Assembly (NCBI GenBank): GCA_019637955.1
Contig: JAHBUS010000001.1
Span: forward strand, 186,001 to 250,000
Direction of reading: 5' to 3'
Source: Pseudobdellovibrionaceae bacterium
GTDB taxonomy: Bacteria > Bdellovibrionota > Bdellovibrionia > Bdellovibrionales > Bdellovibrionaceae
DNA: 64,000 nt
Made by a program: the position numbers and the translations under genes. The stretch's first letter is position 1. Each line of letters begins with the position of its first letter. Positions 44,897 through 53,276 of the stretch are shown here, in pieces. Below the pieces are notes generated by a model. It searched no databases. It was given only the letters and a program-made list of their open reading frames with translations, and had not been told where the DNA came from.

Positions 44897-45361
44897 TTAG
44901 TGGCTCGTGGCTTCGATCTCGCCGTGCATGACCACCGCCTGAACCTTGAAGTCGCCCGCATCATCGCGGCGAAGGGTGTAGGTCGAGGACTCGGAGCCCC
45001 GCTCGTGCCCGTCTTGATCCAGATAAGGCCAGCGCACTTCCACCATGACAATTTTGTCGGTCAACCAATCCAGGTGTTGAACTTCGGGACGCGAGCCCAC
45101 GATGCCGCGTTCGTTGTACTGTTCGTTCGAGTTGGCAAAAAACGCGGAGACACTTTCGCTCGTGCGCACGGCACGAACCATGTCATCGCTCATCACCAAC
45201 GCGGGCACCGCCCACAACGCCGCCATCGCCTCGCCGTCACCGGAGGTCATGGCCTCGTTGAACTTGTTAAAAAACACAGAGATTTCGTCCTCCGCGAGCG
45301 GCTCTTTTTGCAGATCATTGACGCCGGGACGGGACGAACGCACCATTTTGGACAATTCCAT
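44897..45361 (-). CDS. NTF2/SnoaL-like protein
   Basis: 154 residues from ATG 45361 with GAAGGAGG. After a polar 25-residue leader the NTF2-like cone fold is readable: F-N-K-F-N-E-A-M-T-S-G-D-G-E-A-M-A-A-L-W, then strands M-V-E-V-R-W-P-Y and S-T-Y-T-L-R-R and F-K-V-Q-A-V-V-M-H. Such proteins are small-molecule enzymes or binding scaffolds; no catalytic His-Asp set is obvious. It follows the permease gene on the same strand. Confidence 0.7.
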   Translation of the reverse strand: MELSKMVRSSRPGVNDLQKEPLAEDEISVFFNKFNEAMTSGDGEAMAALWAVPALVMSDDMVRAVRTSESVSAFFANSNEQYNERGIVGSRPEVQHLDWLTDKIVMVEVRWPYLDQDGHERGSESSTYTLRRDDAGDFKVQAVVMHGEIEATSH

Positions 45362-45477
45362 TTTGCCTCCTTCGAAGGTGTTTTCGAAAGAAGCTGCAGA
45401 CTCCGCGCCAAACTCCATGCGAAGGCATGCGGCGCTCGCCCGAGCGGCGAGGCATTCCGCCCCTCATCAAATTGAAA

Positions 45478-46785
45478 TTAGAGATCCATGCTCTGAATGG
45501 ATTGATCCGAAGGCTTCACCACGAAATACAACAGCACGATGAGGGCAATAATGCCGCCCGCGATCATCAGCTCCGCGCCCGCGACCTGCGTGAGCATCGC
45601 CAAGCACACCAGTAAACCCATGGCCGGGATCACCGGGTGCACTTCGAACTTTCCTTCGTGCTTGTCTTGGCGCTGCAAGATGATCAGACCCAAGTTCACG
45701 AAAGAAAAACACATGAGCAGCAGAACGCTCGTGGCCTTGGCGAGCGCCGAGATGTCGCCGCTGAGCGCGAGCACCAAAAGGATCACCAGCAGCACCGCGA
45801 TGGCCCGGTGGGGCGTCGCCCGGCGGGCGTGAACCTGTCCTAAGAATTTGGGCATCAGCCCTTGGTGGGACATCCCGTACAGCAACCGCGAGCCCATGAC
45901 GAAATTCAGAAGCGCGGTGTTCGAGACCGCGAGCAGTGAAATCACGCTGTACACGGGCGTGGGGAACCACGGCGCCGCCTTGGCGATCACATCCACCAAA
46001 GGCTGAGTGGAGCCCGAGAGCTCGCCCGCAGGAATCACCGACACGGCAATCAAGCTGATCAGCATGTAGATCAGCGATGAAAAGCCAACGGCCATCAAGA
46101 GCCCACGCGGAATCGTTTTCGATGGATCCTTCACCTCTTCGCTCACGTTGAGAATATCTTCAAAGCCGATGAAGGAATAAAAAGTCAGCACCGCGCCGCC
46201 CAACAGCAGCGGCATGGTCATCAACCCGTCAGGATTGGCCGGCGTGGTGACATCGAAATAATTCACGCTGCCAATAAACTTCGCGCCCAGGGCGATGATA
46301 AAGATCAAACCCGAGATTTCGATCACCGCGAGAATGTTGTTCACCCAAAGGGTTTCACGGATCCCGATAAAAATAATGGCCGCCAAGATCACGCCGAACG
46401 CGATCACGACGACCGTCATCGGAACGGCCGGAAAGAGACCCGAAAAATACCCCGCGAAGGCCCGGCTCGCGGTCGCCATTGAGGTGAGTCCCGACGAGAG
46501 AACCGCCAGCCCGATCACGTAGGCCAAAAAGCCGCTCTTGTACGCCTTGTGCACAACGAACGAGGCCCCGCCCGCGCGCGGGTAACGCGACCCGAGTGAC
46601 GCGTAAGAGAGTCCCGTAAAGCCGGCGGCGATCATGCTGACCAAAAAAGCCATCCAAACGCCATTTCCCATCAGGCCCGCGGCCTTCCCGACCAGACCGT
46701 AAATTCCGGCGCCGAGGATGTCGCCCATCCCGTAAAGAACCAAGGGCCAAAGAGTTATGTGCCGCTGCAGTTGTGCTTTCGTCAT
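45478..46785 (-). CDS. APC-superfamily amino-acid permease
   Basis: 435 residues from ATG 46785; a start 13 codons upstream is also open. Twelve membrane helices. The first has the unwound substrate-binding motif G-M-G-D-I-L-G-A-G-I-Y-G-L-V-G. S-F-I-G-F-E-D-I-L-N in helix 6 and P-R-G-L-L-M after it are typical of APC members. It imports an amino acid or amine with protons or by exchange. It diverges from the GNAT/amine-oxidase pair, hinting at a shared amine or amino-acid pathway. Confidence 0.9.
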   Translation of the reverse strand: MTKAQLQRHITLWPLVLYGMGDILGAGIYGLVGKAAGLMGNGVWMAFLVSMIAAGFTGLSYASLGSRYPRAGGASFVVHKAYKSGFLAYVIGLAVLSSGLTSMATASRAFAGYFSGLFPAVPMTVVVIAFGVILAAIIFIGIRETLWVNNILAVIEISGLIFIIALGAKFIGSVNYFDVTTPANPDGLMTMPLLLGGAVLTFYSFIGFEDILNVSEEVKDPSKTIPRGLLMAVGFSSLIYMLISLIAVSVIPAGELSGSTQPLVDVIAKAAPWFPTPVYSVISLLAVSNTALLNFVMGSRLLYGMSHQGLMPKFLGQVHARRATPHRAIAVLLVILLVLALSGDISALAKATSVLLLMCFSFVNLGLIILQRQDKHEGKFEVHPVIPAMGLLVCLAMLTQVAGAELMIAGGIIALIVLLYFVVKPSDQSIQSMDL

Positions 46786-46877
46786 CAGGCCATCTTGAGC
46801 CAGCCAGGCCTTAAAAGAAAGCACTTGTGGCGCGTCAAAGCCTGCCTCCCGGCCCGCTCTTGTGAGATGTTAGCTCC

Positions 46878-47444
46878 GTGCAAATACGTCCCCTGAAACT
46901 GGAAGACCTTCCGCTCGTCAAGACGTTCACCGACCGCGCGATCGGGCTGAATTACTTTTCTCAAGAGGAGCTCAAAGAGTCCTTCGCGAAGTCTTCACTG
47001 AACGGCGTGATGTGCTCGTTCGTTCTTGTCGATGACGGCGGCACCATTCAAGGATTTCGTCTCGCCTACCCGCCCACCACGTGGTCGAAAGGCAAAGGCT
47101 CCAGACTGCGTTCGGATCTTTGGCCGGTGCCTCTTGAAAGCGCCGCTTATTTTCAAAGTCTTTTCTTGTCGGACGACGTTCAAGGCCAGGGCTGGGGTCC
47201 CCAACTGTCCGAGGCTTCGGTGCAGGCGTTTCTTCAGCTCGGCGCGCGTGCGATCATCACCCACGCCTGGAAAGAGTCGCCCAACAACTCCTCGATTCGC
47301 TACCTCACCAAATTTGGTTTTAAACCCGTGGCGGAGCATCCCGAATACTGGGTGGACGTCGACTACGAATGCGTGCGCGACGGCAAACCGTGCCGGTGCA
47401 CCGCCGTTGAAATGATCAAACTTCTCTCGAAGGAGCAAGCATGA
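46878..47444 (+). CDS. GNAT-family N-acetyltransferase
   Basis: 188 residues from GTG 46878. Acetyl-CoA motif: F-L-S-D-D-V-Q-G-Q-G-W-G-P-Q-L-S (Q/R-x-x-G-x-G/A pattern), preceded by strands F-V-L-V-D-D-G-G-T-I-Q-G-F. S-I-R-Y-L-T-K-F-G-F-K is the motif B end. A C-R-C-T tail is unusual. It overlaps the FAD oxidase start (ATGA), so the two act together, perhaps in amine acetylation and oxidation. Confidence 0.83.
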   Translation: MQIRPLKLEDLPLVKTFTDRAIGLNYFSQEELKESFAKSSLNGVMCSFVLVDDGGTIQGFRLAYPPTTWSKGKGSRLRSDLWPVPLESAAYFQSLFLSDDVQGQGWGPQLSEASVQAFLQLGARAIITHAWKESPNNSSIRYLTKFGFKPVAEHPEYWVDVDYECVRDGKPCRCTAVEMIKLLSKEQA

Positions 47445-48616
47445 CGATTTCTCGCTGGCTTGATCAATCCGATTCCCACAACCGGCACTTCGATGCCGTG
47501 ATTGTCGGCGCGGGCATCGCGGGGCTCTCGACCGCCTACTGGCTCGAACGGCAACAACCCGGAATCAAAATCGCCCTGATCGAAAAAAACCGCGTGGGCT
47601 TTGGCGCTTCGGGCCGCAATGCCGGGTTCGTCACCTGCGGTTCGACCGAACATTTCATAAAACTCCAAGAAGACTTCGGTCTCGACGAGGCCGTTCAAAT
47701 TTGGAAATTCTCGGAAGAGAATCACCGCCTGCTTGCCGAACACGTCATCCAAGACGAGGGCGCCTCACTGGACTACCGCAAAACCGGCTCGTGCACCGTT
47801 GCCCCGAGCGAAGAGCGCTGGCAAGTCTACCGCGAAACCGCCAAGGTCATGCGCGCGCAGGGTCTCGACGTCACCGAGGTGACGCCGAAACAAATGCAAG
47901 ACGATTACGGCGTCACCGGTTTTCAAGGTGGCATTCAGTATTCGGGTGATGGCTTTATCCACCCGATCAAGCTCCTGGGCCGCCTGCAGAGCCAACTGAA
48001 AGCGCAAATTTTCGAAGGCACCGAGGTCTACAAAATCGCCAACGATGGCGGCTCCGTCCGCCTCGTCACGGATCGGGGCGTGTTCTTTGCGGGCCAGGCC
48101 TTTCTGACGCTCAATGCGTATTTGCCTTTGGTGATGAGGTCGTTCGAATCGTGGGTCACCCCCGGCCGCGGGCAGATCCTGATGACCGAACCGCTCCCCG
48201 ATTTTGTCAAAGGCCCCTGTTATTTGACCAAGCATCTTTGTTATTTCCGTCAGTTGCCGACGGGCCATCTCTTGATCGGGGGATTTCGCAATTTGGACCG
48301 CGAGGTCGAAAACACCTACGCCGACCAAACCACCGACGTGATTCAAAACGCGCTTTTTGATTTTGTGAAGAGCCACTTCAAACACGGGCCTCAAGCGAAA
48401 ATCGCGTATCAATGGTCGGGACTCATGGGATTTTCAACCGACGGGCAGATGATCTTGGGACCGGCAAAAGGCTTTGAGAATGTGCACGTGATGGCCGGCT
48501 GTAGCGGGCACGGGATGGGCCTCAGCTTTCATGCCGCCAAGACCCTGGTGGAAGGCACCGCGAACCCCGAGAAGATTCCGCCGCGCCTGCGGCTTTCGAG
48601 ACTCGAAAAAAATTAA
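47441..48616 (+). CDS. FAD-dependent amine/amino-acid oxidoreductase (DAO family)
   Basis: 391 residues. The dinucleotide fold is V-I-V-G-A-G-I-A-G-L-S-T-A with an acidic end at L-I-E-K. G-F-G-A-S-G-R-N-A-G-F-V is typical of DadA/glycine oxidase and especially gamma-glutamylputrescine oxidase (PuuB-like). C-terminal: W-S-G-L-M-G-F-S-T-D-G-Q-M and A-G-C-S-G-H-G-M-G. Likely oxidises a secondary amine or amino acid. It is coupled to the GNAT gene and near a divergent permease. Confidence 0.87.
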   Translation: MTISRWLDQSDSHNRHFDAVIVGAGIAGLSTAYWLERQQPGIKIALIEKNRVGFGASGRNAGFVTCGSTEHFIKLQEDFGLDEAVQIWKFSEENHRLLAEHVIQDEGASLDYRKTGSCTVAPSEERWQVYRETAKVMRAQGLDVTEVTPKQMQDDYGVTGFQGGIQYSGDGFIHPIKLLGRLQSQLKAQIFEGTEVYKIANDGGSVRLVTDRGVFFAGQAFLTLNAYLPLVMRSFESWVTPGRGQILMTEPLPDFVKGPCYLTKHLCYFRQLPTGHLLIGGFRNLDREVENTYADQTTDVIQNALFDFVKSHFKHGPQAKIAYQWSGLMGFSTDGQMILGPAKGFENVHVMAGCSGHGMGLSFHAAKTLVEGTANPEKIPPRLRLSRLEKN

Positions 48617-49140
48617 CGCTTGCGTGGCTGCTTCGAGCGGCCGACGGGGTTTTGGTAGGCGAACTCGCCGAAGTGTTTTTCGGCGGCTTTGTTGTAGGCC
48701 AGGGCCGCCTCGTCTTTATTTTTAAAGTTGCCGAGATTGATCGACTTGCCGTCGACTTCGATCCCCGCGCGCCAGCTCTTGTCGGCGCGGCTGTAGGAAA
48801 CTCCGCGGTACTCCGATGACGATTGCGTGCGCTTCTTTGGTAAAAGACGTTGACGTTCGCTGAGCGTGCAGACGATCAGGTTCTCTTTGCGGTAATCCAG
48901 GCCTTCATTGAAGCGCCGGGGGTAGACTTGTTTGCCCTTGGGCGGATTCATCAAGAACGCGCCGAGAGTCAGGTTGCGCGCGCCCGCCTTGGTGCGGATC
49001 GAGGTGATCACGCGCAAACGGCCGGTCGAGCCTTTGGTCACGCGCCAGCTGTGCTTATTGATGCGCTCGAGATCCTCGCGATCGACCTTCACCTTGTACT
49101 TGTCCTGCAATTCCAAATAAACCCAGTTCTTGTCCGACAT
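48613..49140 (-). CDS. AP2-domain protein with inactivated HNH module
   Basis: 175 residues. Residues 108-163 form an AP2 DNA-binding domain: Y-R-G-V-S-Y, W-R-A-G-I, G-K-S-I-N-L-G-N-F, E-A-A-L-A-Y-N-K-A-A and F-G-E-F-A. Residues about 30-95 follow the HNH-AP2 homing-endonuclease layout (L-M-N-P-P-K-G-K, then G-L-D-Y-R-K-E-N-L-I-V-C-T), but the catalytic D-H-x-N stretch is replaced by Y-P-R-R-F-N. It should bind but not cut DNA, i.e. a domesticated regulator. Its end overlaps the oxidoreductase stop. Confidence 0.75.
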   Translation of the reverse strand: MSDKNWVYLELQDKYKVKVDREDLERINKHSWRVTKGSTGRLRVITSIRTKAGARNLTLGAFLMNPPKGKQVYPRRFNEGLDYRKENLIVCTLSERQRLLPKKRTQSSSEYRGVSYSRADKSWRAGIEVDGKSINLGNFKNKDEAALAYNKAAEKHFGEFAYQNPVGRSKQPRKR

Positions 49141-49322
49141 GAGGCCTCGCTTGAAAGGATGTCCTCATAGGTTAGCGAATGGCGATGAACCCTGTCCATC
49201 CCCGCCCCCACGGCAAAGACTTAAGGCGGGATTCCTGCCCCGGGGTCAAGGCTCAGATGCTCGGGGTCGATTCTTAAGCGTGGCACCCTCGTTGCTGTTT
49301 CAAGGGTCAATAGGAGGTCAAC

Positions 49323-49568
49323 ATGAAACCAGACATCAACCCGAGACCCTCAAAGCATCCCGCCCCCGAAAAAACGGACAGCGCCGTGGCCGCATCCGCG
49401 GGTATGGACTTGGAACAGAACATCGACTTTGAAACCGAAGCCGCGTCTGCGGAAATTGAAGACGAGCGCGCGCGGGCCGCTGATGACGAATTCGCCGAAG
49501 ACCTTTCGACCGACCTTCCCGACGAAGAAGAAGGACCGGCTCGAACTCGTGTCGATGCCCGGCACTGA
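49323..49568 (+). CDS. Small acidic disordered protein
   Basis: 81 residues after AGGAGG. It is very rich in Glu, Asp and Ala, with no hydrophobic core, signal peptide or known domain, and is expected to be disordered. Its stop is flush with the end of the minus-strand cluster at 49569. A role as a stress or DNA-mimic-like protein would be speculation. Confidence 0.6.
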   Translation: MKPDINPRPSKHPAPEKTDSAVAASAGMDLEQNIDFETEAASAEIEDERARAADDEFAEDLSTDLPDEEEGPARTRVDARH

Positions 49569-49859
49569 CTAAGGTTGAACCGATTTTTTATTCTGAGGTC
49601 TTGAATGCCGGCGCAGGGCTTCCTCCGCCGGCAAATCTTTTTGACCGTCGACTTTGACGGGATCATGCCCGCCCATTTTGCGCAAAAGATCCGAGGCCGG
49701 CGTGGAGGTCGGAGACGGTCGAACTTTCGCCGAGTCCAACACCTCACCGCCGATGATCTGCGTGTTCTGCTGCTGGGGGTGCGGGGCCTGCGCCCATGCC
49801 ATCACCAGGCCCGAAAACGCCGCGCAAAATAAGGCGGGTCCAAGCGGAACTCGATTCAT
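49569..49859 (-). CDS. Small secreted protein
   Basis: 96 residues; ATG 49859 sits in an ATGA overlap with the 47-residue gene. The signal peptide ends V-M-A-W-A-Q-A. The mature part is polar and Pro/Gln-rich (H-P-Q-Q-Q-N-T-Q) with no apparent fold. It is the third gene of a minus-strand cluster of tiny proteins. No family recognised. Confidence 0.6.
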   Translation of the reverse strand: MNRVPLGPALFCAAFSGLVMAWAQAPHPQQQNTQIIGGEVLDSAKVRPSPTSTPASDLLRKMGGHDPVKVDGQKDLPAEEALRRHSRPQNKKSVQP

Positions 49860-49999
49860 TTCGGGCCCTTTTGTCCCGGCTCCGAAGCGATGCGCTCCGG
49901 TTTGGCGGGAGTGGGCTCCTCGATCGGAGCAATCTTTTTACCGGGAACGATGTTTTCTTTGGGTTTCTCAGGCTTCGGATTTTGATCGTTGTTGTTCAC
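49856..49999 (-). CDS. 47-residue proline/lysine-rich protein
   Basis: GTG 49999 lies six bases after AAAGGA. The product begins M-N-N-N-D-Q-N-P-K and is almost all Pro, Lys, Glu and Asn, so it is disordered. The upstream frame to 50047 is a track extension overlapping the previous gene and lacks a ribosome site. It is coupled to the secreted protein downstream by ATGA. Confidence 0.55.
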   Translation of the reverse strand: MNNNDQNPKPEKPKENIVPGKKIAPIEEPTPAKPERIASEPGQKGPK

Positions 50000-50015
50000 T
50001 TGATGTCCTTTCAAT

Positions 50016-50174
50016 TTAGCGCGCAGGGGGATTGTTCTGTCCGGCATCGTGCTGCGGTCCGCGGAGATCTTCTTGAGTCGGCGGTGTTACCGACGTCTCC
50101 ACTTTGGGCGTCTGGATTTTTGGATTCTTGGTTTGGTCGTTCTTCACACTTGTTCTGGGTTCTTCACGCTTCAT
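50016..50174 (-). CDS. 52-residue proline/threonine/glutamine-rich protein
   Basis: ATG 50174 follows AAGGAGG at six bases. The frame of 53 codons begins M-K-R-E-E-P-R-T-S and ends N-P-P-A-R then TAA. It is polar throughout, without hydrophobic segments. It is the first gene of a three-gene run (50174 to 49569) with gaps of 16 and -4 bases. It shares composition with the next gene (N, Q, P, K), which suggests an old duplication, but no clear alignment. Confidence 0.6.
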   Translation of the reverse strand: MKREEPRTSVKNDQTKNPKIQTPKVETSVTPPTQEDLRGPQHDAGQNNPPAR

Positions 50175-50239
50175 TTGATCCTCCTTGTGGATATTGATGA
50201 ATGTGCGTTTTCTCAGTTTTCAATTGTGCAAAACGAAAA

Positions 50240-50284
50240 CCCCGCGGGCGCCGCCTAAAAGAGTTCTGGCCAGCGCCCGCGGGG
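50240..50284 (-). terminator. Long GC-rich terminator of the NmrA-like gene
   Basis: A perfect 12-bp inverted repeat, CCCCGCGGGCGC (50240-50251) with GCGCCCGCGGGG (50273-50284). In minus-strand sense it is followed by TTTTCGTTTTG. It separates the NmrA-like gene (ends 50323) from the tiny-protein cluster. Confidence 0.85.
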
Positions 50285-50322
50285 AGGATTTTCTCCTGAT
50301 GGGTCAATTTTCCTAGACCTGG

Positions 50323-51165
50323 TCAAATCCACGATGCGCGAAAATCCGCGGCATAGGTCTTAAGATCGCGCGGCTCGCGGCCCAGAAGATCTTTGACCGA
50401 GGTCGTGACGGGAGCCTGATAACCCTCGCGCAAGAAACCAAAGATGGCGAGTAGCACCTCGACGTAGTCGGCAGGAACACCCGCTTTGACAAACGCGGAT
50501 CTGAACGCCTCGGGAGTGATCTCCTGGTACACGATTTTGGCTCCACTGGCCCGGCTGATCTCGGCGGCAACGTCATCGTGATCGAGAGCTTGGGGCCCCG
50601 TTAAATCCAGCGCGCGCGGCGCGGTGGCGCCCATCAAGAGTTTCGCGGCGACTTCGGAAATGTCGCGCGCGTCGATGAAGCTGGTCTTCGCGGTGCCGGC
50701 AGGAACGAGGATCTTTCCCTGCTCACGCATTCCTTGAATCCAGAACGTGTTGAAGTTTTGAAAAAACCAGTTGGGACGGAGGATGTGAAAGTCCAAGCCC
50801 GAGGCCTCCAGCTCCAATTCGGCCCGTCGGAACGGATTCGCATCGTTCGCGTTGACCCCCATGGCCGTCATCAACACGACTTTTTTAAGGCCGTGCTTTT
50901 GCGCCTGCCGGATCAAGGGCGACAGAATTTTGTATTGGTCCGCGTATCCAGGGGGCGAGAGTAAAAAGGCCTTGGTGACGCCTTCAAACGCCTTCTCGAC
51001 GCCCGCGCCGGTCGAGAGGTCCACTCGAACCTTTTCGGTTTCGCCCGGCGCGATCTCCTGGCTTGTCGTGAGACGCACGCGCTCCCCTTGGGCTTTGAGT
51101 AAACGCGCCAATTCCGAACCAACGGTTCCTGAGGCGCCAACGATGAGTGTGAGATCTGCTTTCAT
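50323..51165 (-). CDS. NmrA-like NAD(P)H-binding oxidoreductase
   Basis: 280 residues. The N-terminal Rossmann motif L-I-V-G-A-S-G-T-V-G-S-E-L-A is followed by V-V-L-M-T-A-M-G-V-N, L-R-P-N-W-F-F-Q-N and F-I-D-A-R-D-I-S-E-V-A, the pattern of QorB/azoreductase-like atypical SDRs without the Tyr-Lys catalytic pair. It may reduce quinones or sense the NADP+/NADPH ratio. It diverges from a LysR gene (105-base gap), its likely regulator. Confidence 0.87.
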   Translation of the reverse strand: MKADLTLIVGASGTVGSELARLLKAQGERVRLTTSQEIAPGETEKVRVDLSTGAGVEKAFEGVTKAFLLSPPGYADQYKILSPLIRQAQKHGLKKVVLMTAMGVNANDANPFRRAELELEASGLDFHILRPNWFFQNFNTFWIQGMREQGKILVPAGTAKTSFIDARDISEVAAKLLMGATAPRALDLTGPQALDHDDVAAEISRASGAKIVYQEITPEAFRSAFVKAGVPADYVEVLLAIFGFLREGYQAPVTTSVKDLLGREPRDLKTYAADFRASWI

Positions 51166-51270
51166 GGTCTTCTCCTTTTGAAGATGAACGGATCAAAAGC
51201 AGTATCGCCCCTTTGAGGGCTGTTGATTAGATGCACAAATTGAACTACAATGTTTCTTAAAGGAAACAAT

Positions 51271-52170
51271 ATGGATTTGCAGTTGATCCGCATTTTCGTC
51301 AAAGTCGTGCAAAGTTCGAGCTTCACGTTGGCCGCCGCTCAACTGAAAATACCCAAATCCACCGTGAGCAAAGCAGTCTCCCGTCTTGAAGATACGGCCC
51401 GCACGAAACTGCTGATCCGAACCACCCGCTCCTTGCGGCTCACGCCCGCGGGGCAGGCATTTTTTGAACGGTGTCAAGGGCCGATCCAGACCCTCGAAGA
51501 GGCTCACAAAACCCTCGAGGGACAGGACCAAGCGCTGGCCGGGCACCTGCGCGTGACCGCGCCCGAGGATCTCGGCGCTCATGTGCTGGCACCCGCGTTC
51601 GGAGCGCTCACAAGGCGCCACTCTTTGCTGACGTTTGAAATGGTGATGACGGATGACGTTGTCGATTTGGTGAAAGATGGCTTCGACTTGGCCGTGCGGA
51701 TTGGCGCCTTGCGCGAGAGCCGTCTTCGCGCAAAAAAGGTGGGCGAAGTTCACCTCATCGCGGTGGCCACCCCCGGCTATCTCAAGGCGGTCCCCGCGCC
51801 GCGAAGACCTCAGGACTTGGCTCAGCATGATGTCCTCACCCTCAACAACCGGCGCCTTCGACATCAATGGGCCATGAAATCAAAAAAAGAAACGGTGACC
51901 GTGACCGTTCAACCCCGAATCACGTGCAACGACACCTCCAGCCTCTTGCGAGGCGCGCTCGCCGGAGCCGGGATCGCGCTCGTGCCCCACTACCTCTGCG
52001 AAGAGGATCTGTCGAAGGGGCGGCTGGTTCGCGTGCTTCCGGAGTGGTCCACGCCCGGGATGGCCGTGCACCTGTTGTCGCCACTGGCGTTCTCAAGCTC
52101 GGCGCGTCTGAGGACCGTGAGCGAACATGTGGCCTTGGCCTTGAGCGAGGCTCTGCGCTGGGAGTCTTAG
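51271..52170 (+). CDS. LysR-family transcription regulator
   Basis: 299 residues from ATG 51271 (AAAGGA upstream; an ATG seven codons earlier lacks a site). N-terminal HTH: S-S-S-F-T-L-A-A-A-Q-L-K-I-P-K-S-T-V-S-K. The effector domain contains G-A-G-I-A-L-V-P-H-Y-L. This subgroup (one-cysteine or AaeR/PgrR-like) commonly controls the divergent oxidoreductase gene, here the NmrA-like gene. It converges on the DUF1513-like gene with a four-base overlap. Confidence 0.92.
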   Translation: MDLQLIRIFVKVVQSSSFTLAAAQLKIPKSTVSKAVSRLEDTARTKLLIRTTRSLRLTPAGQAFFERCQGPIQTLEEAHKTLEGQDQALAGHLRVTAPEDLGAHVLAPAFGALTRRHSLLTFEMVMTDDVVDLVKDGFDLAVRIGALRESRLRAKKVGEVHLIAVATPGYLKAVPAPRRPQDLAQHDVLTLNNRRLRHQWAMKSKKETVTVTVQPRITCNDTSSLLRGALAGAGIALVPHYLCEEDLSKGRLVRVLPEWSTPGMAVHLLSPLAFSSSARLRTVSEHVALALSEALRWES

Positions 52171-53264
52171 ACCACGGGCTTAATCAAATTCACGTGGGCC
52201 GTGTTGCCGAACTCGGAGATCTGCGAAAAGTCGATCCAGCCTTTTTCTCGTCGCTTGAGCTTCGAGCAGGAGTCCGGAGCTAAGCACTGCGAGATGTACA
52301 GCTGCCCGGCATGCGTGAACGCGTGCCGAGAGCCCGGGAGCGGCATGACCGCCAAGATCTCGGGCTTGGCGCAGTCAACCTTCACGACGGCATTCCCCCC
52401 TTGCACCGCCACCCAAGCGATATCGGGATTCTTGGGGTCAAAGGCGGCGTTCAGGGTTTCGGGCGTTTCGTCGCCCGCGACCTCGCGCAGTTTTTTAATT
52501 TTCAGGTAGTTGTTTTTTTCGCCGGTGATGATGTCAACGGCGGGGATCTTCGACGATCCCAAAAGAAGAATGCGCTGGTCGTCGGCGCCGATAAACCGAA
52601 AATGAGCCGGGTGCTTGAATCCCGAAGCGACCTCTTTGATTTTCTTTTTCGCCTTCCAATCCACCCAGATCAAACTGCCGGGCGAATCCTGCCGTCCGGC
52701 CGCGACGAGAACGACATCTTTGTTGAGCGGAGAAAACCGGATCTCGTGCAAAATCGTGTCGCCCAGCTCGATGTGATCGACGGGCTTGGCGTCTTTAAAA
52801 AAGACCAATTCCCCGCGCTGGGTCTTGTCGTTGCGCATGGAAATGAGCGTGCGACCGTCCGGCAACGAGACGCCGTGACCGAAAAACCTCTTCCCTGCGG
52901 AGGGCTCCAACTTTTGGACGAACGCTTTTTTCTTGAGATCGACGATGCCGGCTTCGTCGCCCCACTTGGAAACGCCGTACACGAGTTGAGGATCTCTCTC
53001 ACTTTGCACGAAAGAATGCGCCATGAACGGCAGCGGGATCGACATCAAAGGAAGAAACTGAGGGTCGTAGACTTTCAGGACCGAGGGGCGGTTTTCACCG
53101 GATTTGTAGAGGCTCGCGCCGTTTTTGCTGCGATCGCCTTTGGCGATCAAAAGCCAGTGGTCTTCACTCGAGGACATCAGCCCCGCCGACCAGGCCCACG
53201 AAGGAATTTGCGTCAGCGCCGCGGCGGCCAAGGAGGCACCTAAAAACTCTCGCCTTTTGATCAT
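52167..53264 (-). CDS. Tat-exported DUF1513-like beta-propeller protein (copy 2)
   Basis: 365 residues. N-terminus: K-R-R-E-F-L-G-A-S twin-arginine signal, cleaved near A-W-S-A. The body is a repeat-built propeller: A-H-S-F-V-Q-S, V-Y-G-V-S-K-W-G-D-E-A-G-I-V-D-L-K, F-F-G-H-G-V-S-L-P-D-G-R, S-M-R-N-D and H-F-R-F-I-G-A-D-D-Q-R-I. This follows DUF1513, a periplasmic family sometimes found with iron-related exported proteins. It is a clear paralogue of the gene directly upstream (12-base gap). No iron genes are adjacent here. Confidence 0.8.
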   Translation of the reverse strand: MIKRREFLGASLAAAALTQIPSWAWSAGLMSSSEDHWLLIAKGDRSKNGASLYKSGENRPSVLKVYDPQFLPLMSIPLPFMAHSFVQSERDPQLVYGVSKWGDEAGIVDLKKKAFVQKLEPSAGKRFFGHGVSLPDGRTLISMRNDKTQRGELVFFKDAKPVDHIELGDTILHEIRFSPLNKDVVLVAAGRQDSPGSLIWVDWKAKKKIKEVASGFKHPAHFRFIGADDQRILLLGSSKIPAVDIITGEKNNYLKIKKLREVAGDETPETLNAAFDPKNPDIAWVAVQGGNAVVKVDCAKPEILAVMPLPGSRHAFTHAGQLYISQCLAPDSCSKLKRREKGWIDFSQISEFGNTAHVNLIKPVV

Positions 53265-53276
53265 GAAAAAGATCTC

